This document shows, in pieces, positions 12,162 to 16,031 of a DNA stretch of 16,031 bases. Source of the stretch: Clostridiales bacterium (GTDB lineage: Bacteria; Bacillota; Clostridia; Lachnospirales; WQUN01). The stretch covers positions 1 through 16,031 of the forward strand of contig JAISZF010000183.1 in the NCBI GenBank assembly GCA_031269415.1, in the 5' to 3' direction. The notes under the pieces are model-generated. The model was not told the origin of the DNA, did not search any database, and saw nothing but the letters and a program-made list of their open reading frames with translations. A program made the translations under genes and the position numbers. How positions within the stretch are numbered: the stretch's first letter is position 1; each line of letters opens with the position of its first letter.

Positions 12162-13508
12162 ATGCCTCAACCCGAAGAATTTGCCCCGCGTATACCTCCG
12201 AACGACTCTCAAGCCGAAGACGCGATTTTAAGCGGTATGTTATTTGACCGGGAAGCAATTGCCACCGCTCATGAGGCATTGCGTCCGGAAGATTTTTACC
12301 GGCCTGATAACAAAGGAATTTATGAAACCATGGTCGAACTGTTTTTACAGGGCGTACCGGTGGATGTTATAACTCTATGCGATCGTCTGTCAGAGAAAAA
12401 TATCCTTGAGAGTGTGGGCGGCAGGGAACGGGTGGCGGATATCGCCGCCGCCTATTTCACCTCCGCCAATATTAAACGATATACAAAAATCGTGTCTGAT
12501 AAATCCATTCTGCGAAGACTGATCCGTGCTTCCAACGACATTGCTACCGCCAGCTACGAAGCGCGCGACGAGGTCGATTACATACTCGAACAGGCCGAAA
12601 AGAGTGTGTTCGACATAGTACAGAACCGGAATTCCTCCGACTTTGCCCCGATCAATGAAATACTGATAAAATCCATAGATAGATTGGATGAACTGGCGCG
12701 CTCGCAAGGGAAGATAACCGGCATTGCCACCGGTTTCACAGATTTTGACAACCGTACCGCCGGTTTGCAGCCTTCCGACCTGATACTGCTTGGCGCGCGC
12801 CCGTCTATGGGTAAGTCGGCGCTGCTGCTGAATATCGCGCATCACGTGGCGATAAGGCAGCGGATACCCACGGCGCTTTTCACTCTGGAAATGTCTAAGG
12901 AGCAATGCGTAAACCGTCTGTTGTGTTCGGAGGCCAACCTCGACGCGCAAAAACTGCGCACGGGCGAATTGAACGACGACGACTGGTATAAAGTCGCCGA
13001 AGCCATAGCGCCGCTGTCGCAAGGCGCGCTGTTTATAGACGATACGCCCGGCATTTCTGTAGCCGAGCTGCGCGCCAAATGCCGCAGGCTTAGGATGGAA
13101 AAGGGTCTTGGGCTGGTTATCATTGATTATCTGCAGCTCATGACTGTGTCCGGCAGGAGTGAATCGCGCCAGCAGGAGATCTCTGAAATATCACGATCGC
13201 TGAAAGGCATCGCAAAGGAGCTCGAATGTCCTGTTTTTACGGCTGCGCAGCTTTCAAGGGCGGTGGAATCGCGCGCCGACCACAGGCCGATGCTGTCCGA
13301 TCTGCGCGAATCCGGCGCAATAGAACAGGATGCCGACGTGGTGGCTTTTCTATATCGCGAGGAATATTACAAGCCCGATACCGAGAAGAAGAATCAGGCT
13401 GAGATTATTATCGCCAAACAGCGCAACGGCCCGACAGGCACGGTTGAGCTGACTTGGCTGGGGCAGTATACTAAGTTCGCTAACGCGCCTATCGGCGGGT
13501 TTAAATAA
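12162..13508 (+). CDS. dnaB: Replicative DNA helicase
   Basis: DnaB (DnaC in Bacillus) is the hexameric helicase that unwinds DNA at replication forks. The N-terminal domain NDSQAEDAILSGML binds primase. A linker follows, then the RecA-like domain with Walker A GARPSMGKS (211-219), Walker B LVIIDYLQLM (Asp322), and the later motifs LSDLRESGAIEQDADVV and FLYREEYY. AAAGG lies about nine bases before ATG 12162, which gives 448 residues, the normal length. In-frame codons upstream to 12024 have no homology. It is not next to rplI, its usual neighbour. No convincing sigma-A promoter is visible in the gap shared with the amidase gene. Confidence 0.97.
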   Translation: MPQPEEFAPRIPPNDSQAEDAILSGMLFDREAIATAHEALRPEDFYRPDNKGIYETMVELFLQGVPVDVITLCDRLSEKNILESVGGRERVADIAAAYFTSANIKRYTKIVSDKSILRRLIRASNDIATASYEARDEVDYILEQAEKSVFDIVQNRNSSDFAPINEILIKSIDRLDELARSQGKITGIATGFTDFDNRTAGLQPSDLILLGARPSMGKSALLLNIAHHVAIRQRIPTALFTLEMSKEQCVNRLLCSEANLDAQKLRTGELNDDDWYKVAEAIAPLSQGALFIDDTPGISVAELRAKCRRLRMEKGLGLVIIDYLQLMTVSGRSESRQQEISEISRSLKGIAKELECPVFTAAQLSRAVESRADHRPMLSDLRESGAIEQDADVVAFLYREEYYKPDTEKKNQAEIIIAKQRNGPTGTVELTWLGQYTKFANAPIGGFK

Positions 13509-13509
13509 A

Positions 13510-13551
13510 GGATTGAGGATTGAGGATTGAGGATTGAGGATTGAGGATTGA
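13510..13551 (+). repeat. Six tandem copies of heptanucleotide GGATTGA
   Basis: Six exact units of GGATTGA begin two bases after the dnaB stop and end just before ATG 13554. Every junction makes GAGG, so the array presents a series of ribosome-binding-like sequences. The last GAGG lies at good distance from the ATG. Such heptamer arrays expand by slippage; the cyanobacterial STRR repeats are a comparable class. Confidence 0.97.
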
Positions 13552-13553
13552 TT

Positions 13554-13787
13554 ATGGACAATATGGCGTTAGAGCAAAACAAACATGAAGACCCCACGAA
13601 AACGGAAATGATAGACGGGGTTATTTACAACATGGCGGCGGGGACTTCAAAGCACGCGGATGTAGTTTCTAACATTCATGGATTGTTATTCACATATTTT
13701 CGTAAAAAAACATGTAAACCTTACACCAGCGAGCTTGAAATTCGCTTAGACGAGAAGACACCGTCCTCCGCTCTGACTTACAAATAG
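13554..13787 (+). pseudogene. Uma2/DUF820 family protein, N-terminal fragment
   Basis: The frame from ATG 13554 shows the opening of a Uma2-type (PD-(D/E)xK-like) protein: TEMIDGVIYNMAAGTSKHADVVSNI, split here as EMIDGVIYNMAAG and KHADVVSNIHGLL, then CKPYTSELEIRLDEKT. The family would continue with a PDv-motif strand and the rest of the nuclease-like core. Instead the frame turns to unrelated residues SSALTYK and stops at 13787. The following DNA codes for an AlkD-like protein in the -1 frame. A deletion joining the two genes explains this. About 77 of the usual roughly 190 residues remain, so it is unlikely to be active. Confidence 0.8.
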
Positions 13788-14443
13788 CGGCAGTCGGCAA
13801 CGAGGAATATGCCGCGTTCATAAAAAAGAACGCCAACACATCCTTGACTGTGCTTGGCGTCCGTATGCCGGATTTGCGAAAAATAGTGAAAGCGCGCGTC
13901 AAAAGCCTACCCGCCGTCGAACTTGTTGAACTGATTAGCGTTATCGACAAGGCCATTTTCGAAGAAGTTATGTTTGTCGGCATGGCGATAGACGGCGGCA
14001 AATACAGCGATGACGAGCGGCATGATTTACTCGAAAAATATCTGGCGCTCTGTGACTGTTGGAGCGCTATAGACATATTTGCCACACGAGGCGGCACGAA
14101 ATACTCGTCGCCTTTTTGGTTCAATTATGCCGCCTCTAAGTTGACCGCCAAAAACGAGTTCACAGTCCGATTCGGAATTGTTCTGCTTATGGCGAATTTC
14201 CTTACACCGGAATATATAGACCGTGTGTTTGCCGCCTTGCGAACAGTTTCGCACGAAGGATATTACGCAAAGATTGCTTTGGCATGGCTTTATGCCGAAG
14301 CCGCCCTCAATTTCTACGAGCGGACATTGTCGGAGGTAAAAGCACAGTCGAAGTGGGTGCGAAACAAAGCCTTGCAAAAAATGACGGAATCACGACGATT
14401 TACGGGCGAGCGGAAAGCCGAAATAAGGAGTTTGAAAGCCTGA
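13739..14443 (+). CDS. DNA alkylation repair protein (AlkD-like, PF08713), start lost
   Basis: AlkD-type HEAT-repeat glycosylases excise alkylated bases. The family pattern is clear: NEEYAAFIKK, LGVRMPDLRKIVK, then CDCWSAIDIFATR with the W-x3-D pair that stacks and positions substrate. The conserved Arg follows in FTVRFGIVLLM and the Trp in ALAWLYAEAAL, so the key residues are present. The coordinates give the open frame; homology starts near 13770. No ATG, GTG or TTG exists before TTG 13844, which would cut off the first helix and has no ribosome binding site. The 5' end overlaps the Uma2 fragment by 49 bases in the -1 frame. Expression might depend on re-initiation at the Uma2 stop. It may be a pseudogene in formation. 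Confidence 0.75.
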   Translation, partial: NSLRREDTVLRSDLQIAAVGNEEYAAFIKKNANTSLTVLGVRMPDLRKIVKARVKSLPAVELVELISVIDKAIFEEVMFVGMAIDGGKYSDDERHDLLEKYLALCDCWSAIDIFATRGGTKYSSPFWFNYAASKLTAKNEFTVRFGIVLLMANFLTPEYIDRVFAALRTVSHEGYYAKIALAWLYAEAALNFYERTLSEVKAQSKWVRNKALQKMTESRRFTGERKAEIRSLKA

Positions 14444-14450
14444 AAGCGCG

Positions 14451-14512
14451 AGCGGTTCATTTTTAACGATTACCCCCTGTCTTTTAACGGTTGCTCGGAA
14501 AAATGCACCGCT
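14451..14512. repeat. 14-bp imperfect inverted repeat between convergent genes
   Basis: AGCGGTTCATTTTT (14451-14464) and AAAAATGCACCGCT (14499-14512) are reverse complements at 13 of 14 positions, enclosing 34 bases. Inside, TTTTAACGATTAC and TTTTAACGGTTGC are near direct repeats. It lies between alkD and scpA, which converge, but there is no T tail beyond either arm, so it is not a classic terminator. Confidence 0.6.
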
Positions 14513-14545
14513 GACCTATTTGATTTGCTAATTTTATTTATCATT

Positions 14546-15313
14546 TCACCCAGCCTCAACCCTCTCCAGCAAAATATCCTCGAAATTATTTTCCTGTATG
14601 AACCGGACGCTTTTGCTCTTAATCAGTTCAAGCATAGCCAAAAACGTTGTAACCTTCTCCGACTTGCTCCGGCAGACGCGCAGTAGGCCGAAAAAGCCCA
14701 GTTGCGGCGTGGAATCCAGTATCGCACGCAGGTAATCTATCTTCTCCTCAATGGTATGAACATCCTTCGGAATTGCGTTAAAGCCCGCCCTCACCTTATC
14801 CGTGCGCAGTTCGCGCCGGATCAGCGTTTCGCGGTAGATTTCATAAAACTGTTTCAAGCTCACACCGGACAGCGCGTCAGCCGCCGAGGCGGAGTGACTG
14901 TCCTTAAGCCGTTGGAAAACGCCCGCCTCCGGCTCGCGGAACAGGCGTTTCATACCCTCCGCTTCATAAGACTTAAGTATTTCAGCGGCTTGTTTATACA
15001 ACTTATATTCCAGCAGACGCTCGACCAGAAGCTCGCGCGGGTCTTCCTCGGGAGTTTCTTTTTGCGGTTTTGGCAGAAGCATCCGCGACTTTATCTCAAG
15101 CAGTGTGGCGGCCATCAGTATAAATCCGCTGATCAATTCCATGTCCCCCGGGTACTCTTTAAGTACGGCCACGTACTGATCCGTAAGTTCCGCGATGGGA
15201 ATATCGTACAGATTGATCTGATTTTTATCTATCAGATGAAACAGCAGATCAAAAGGCCCTTCAAACGCTTCCAGCTTTATATGGACGTCCAGCGGCAGCA
15301 GGTTTTTTTCCAT
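14546..15313 (-). CDS. scpA: Segregation and condensation protein A (kleisin)
   Basis: ScpA bridges the heads of the SMC dimer in the bacterial condensin Smc-ScpAB, which loads at parS sites and organises and segregates chromosomes. The N-terminal domain is classic: LEAFEGPFDLLFHLIDKNQI, then IPIAELTDQYV and a helix with LLEIKSRMLLP. The middle is variable, and the C-terminal winged helix ends TFLAMLELIKSKSVRFIQE. The 255-residue length is normal. ATG 15313 overlaps the TAA stop of the upstream protease-like gene (TAATG), so translation is probably coupled. scpB, usually immediately downstream, is absent here; alkD converges instead. Confidence 0.95.
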   Translation of the reverse strand: MEKNLLPLDVHIKLEAFEGPFDLLFHLIDKNQINLYDIPIAELTDQYVAVLKEYPGDMELISGFILMAATLLEIKSRMLLPKPQKETPEEDPRELLVERLLEYKLYKQAAEILKSYEAEGMKRLFREPEAGVFQRLKDSHSASAADALSGVSLKQFYEIYRETLIRRELRTDKVRAGFNAIPKDVHTIEEKIDYLRAILDSTPQLGFFGLLRVCRSKSEKVTTFLAMLELIKSKSVRFIQENNFEDILLERVEAG

Positions 15314-16031
15314 TATTCAACAGCTCTCAAAAGTAAATGAATAACCGGGTCAAACACAATATTAATAAAGCCTGAAACAAAGAGCAGTGAGAGAATCGTC
15401 AGCGTCATGCCCCTATATCCTCTGAATTTATATTTGTGTTCAGCCGGCAGGCAGTTCTCCAGAATCACGGCGGCGTCCAGCGGATAAAGCGGAATCAGGT
15501 TTATAAGTGCCGCCGCCAGATTGCACCGCGCAAACATATAGAGGATTTGGTATACGGTTCCGGATACGACTAAGAGTATCGGCTCCGGGGAAAACAGATT
15601 CGCGGCGGTATAGCCGTATCCGCTGAGTGTTTCCACGCTTTGGGCGAAGCCCTGGCTGTTCAGCGGCAAACCCAATCCTAATGTGTAAGAAATCTGCTTG
15701 GCCGCCAATAACAGCGTAAAGGCGGCGAACGCGAACAGCAGATTTATTAACGACGGCGCGGCGTATGTGATTATTGTCCCCGATTTTCTGTTTTTGTAAT
15801 AAGTGGAGGAGGTATTCACCGGCAGGCCCCATCCGTAGCCGTACAGCAGCATCAGCAGAAAGCCTATTGGCTCAAAGTGACTCTTGGGGTTTGCCCGCAG
15901 CCGTCCCTGAAGCTTTGGGTATGGATCGCCCAGCCTGTAACTGAACAGCGCTTTAAAGTATTCATGAATCGTTAAGGCAAAGGCGATCCCCGGAAGCGCG
16001 AGGATATAATTGATAAGCGTTAAGCCTCTCA
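15313..16031 (-). CDS. Site-2 protease (M50) family membrane protein with degenerate HExxH, 5' end outside window
   Basis: The minus-strand frame is open to the window edge. It matches short M50 proteases that precede scpA in many Firmicutes: a first membrane helix LTLINYILALPGIAFALTI, then HEYFKALFSYRLGDPYPK, GRLRANPKSHFEPIGF, GWGLPVN and more membrane helices. The distal motif NLIPLYPLDAAVI carries the third-ligand Asp (normally LDG). Active enzymes have HExxH; here the codons at 15952-15966 read H-E-Y-F-K, so the second zinc histidine is lysine. If the base calls are right, zinc binding and proteolysis are doubtful. About 238 residues are visible. It overlaps scpA by one base. Confidence 0.88.
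   Translation of the reverse strand, partial: RGLTLINYILALPGIAFALTIHEYFKALFSYRLGDPYPKLQGRLRANPKSHFEPIGFLLMLLYGYGWGLPVNTSSTYYKNRKSGTIITYAAPSLINLLFAFAAFTLLLAAKQISYTLGLGLPLNSQGFAQSVETLSGYGYTAANLFSPEPILLVVSGTVYQILYMFARCNLAAALINLIPLYPLDAAVILENCLPAEHKYKFRGYRGMTLTILSLLFVSGFINIVFDPVIHLLLRAVE

Noticed and set aside
13739..13787. Programmed -1 frameshift site joining Uma2 and AlkD
   Set aside because: No X XXY YYZ heptamer lies in the overlap, so a deletion junction is the simpler reading.

Overview
The window reads as chromosomal DNA of an endospore-forming Firmicute, most likely a member of the Clostridia. The evidence is a typical Firmicutes housekeeping operon (ispF, cysS, mini-RNase III, rlmB, rae1, sigH), a SpoIIID regulator, an alpha/beta-type small acid-soluble spore protein (SASP), a YqeM-like methyltransferase, dnaB and the kleisin gene scpA. 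Base composition is moderate, with frequent GCG, CGC and GGC codons. I cannot name a genus.

Layout. 1-109 is the end of rpsU (ribosomal protein S21) with its terminator. 199-4411 is a compact plus-strand operon: ispF, cysS, mrnC, rlmB, rae1, sigH. From cysS to rae1 the genes overlap, and sigH begins a few bases after rae1. The operon links isoprenoid precursor synthesis, cysteinyl-tRNA charging, 23S rRNA maturation and modification, mRNA decay on ribosomes, and the sporulation-entry sigma factor. 4430-5600 is a tRNA and scar region: tRNA-Thr(GGT) with a strong promoter, a truncated tyrosine recombinase, structured non-coding DNA with a strong terminator, and tRNA-Arg(ACG) on the minus strand with its own promoter and terminator.

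5725-8466 holds the most unusual gene, a 913-residue coiled-coil protein. It resembles the arms and hinge of the TIGR02680/JetC (Wadjet-type) SMC-like ATPases but lacks both halves of the ATPase head. It stands alone, without jetA, jetB or jetD. It is followed by a pirin-family bicupin gene.

9340-12043 is a mostly minus-strand, sporulation-flavoured segment: spoIIID (with no normal start codon where homologues begin), an alpha/beta SASP gene translationally coupled to a SAM-dependent methyltransferase gene, a small unknown protein, and an amidase_6-domain protein. Around the amidase promoter is an 18-bp perfect palindrome, shared with the divergent dnaB.

12162-16031 contains dnaB, a six-copy heptanucleotide repeat, a Uma2 (DUF820) fragment abutting an AlkD-type DNA alkylation repair gene that has lost its start, and convergent scpA preceded by a site-2-protease-like membrane protein whose HExxH motif reads HEYFK. 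scpB is not next to scpA. The best targets for follow-up are the headless SMC-like gene, the SASP-methyltransferase pair, the degenerate protease and the spoIIID start.
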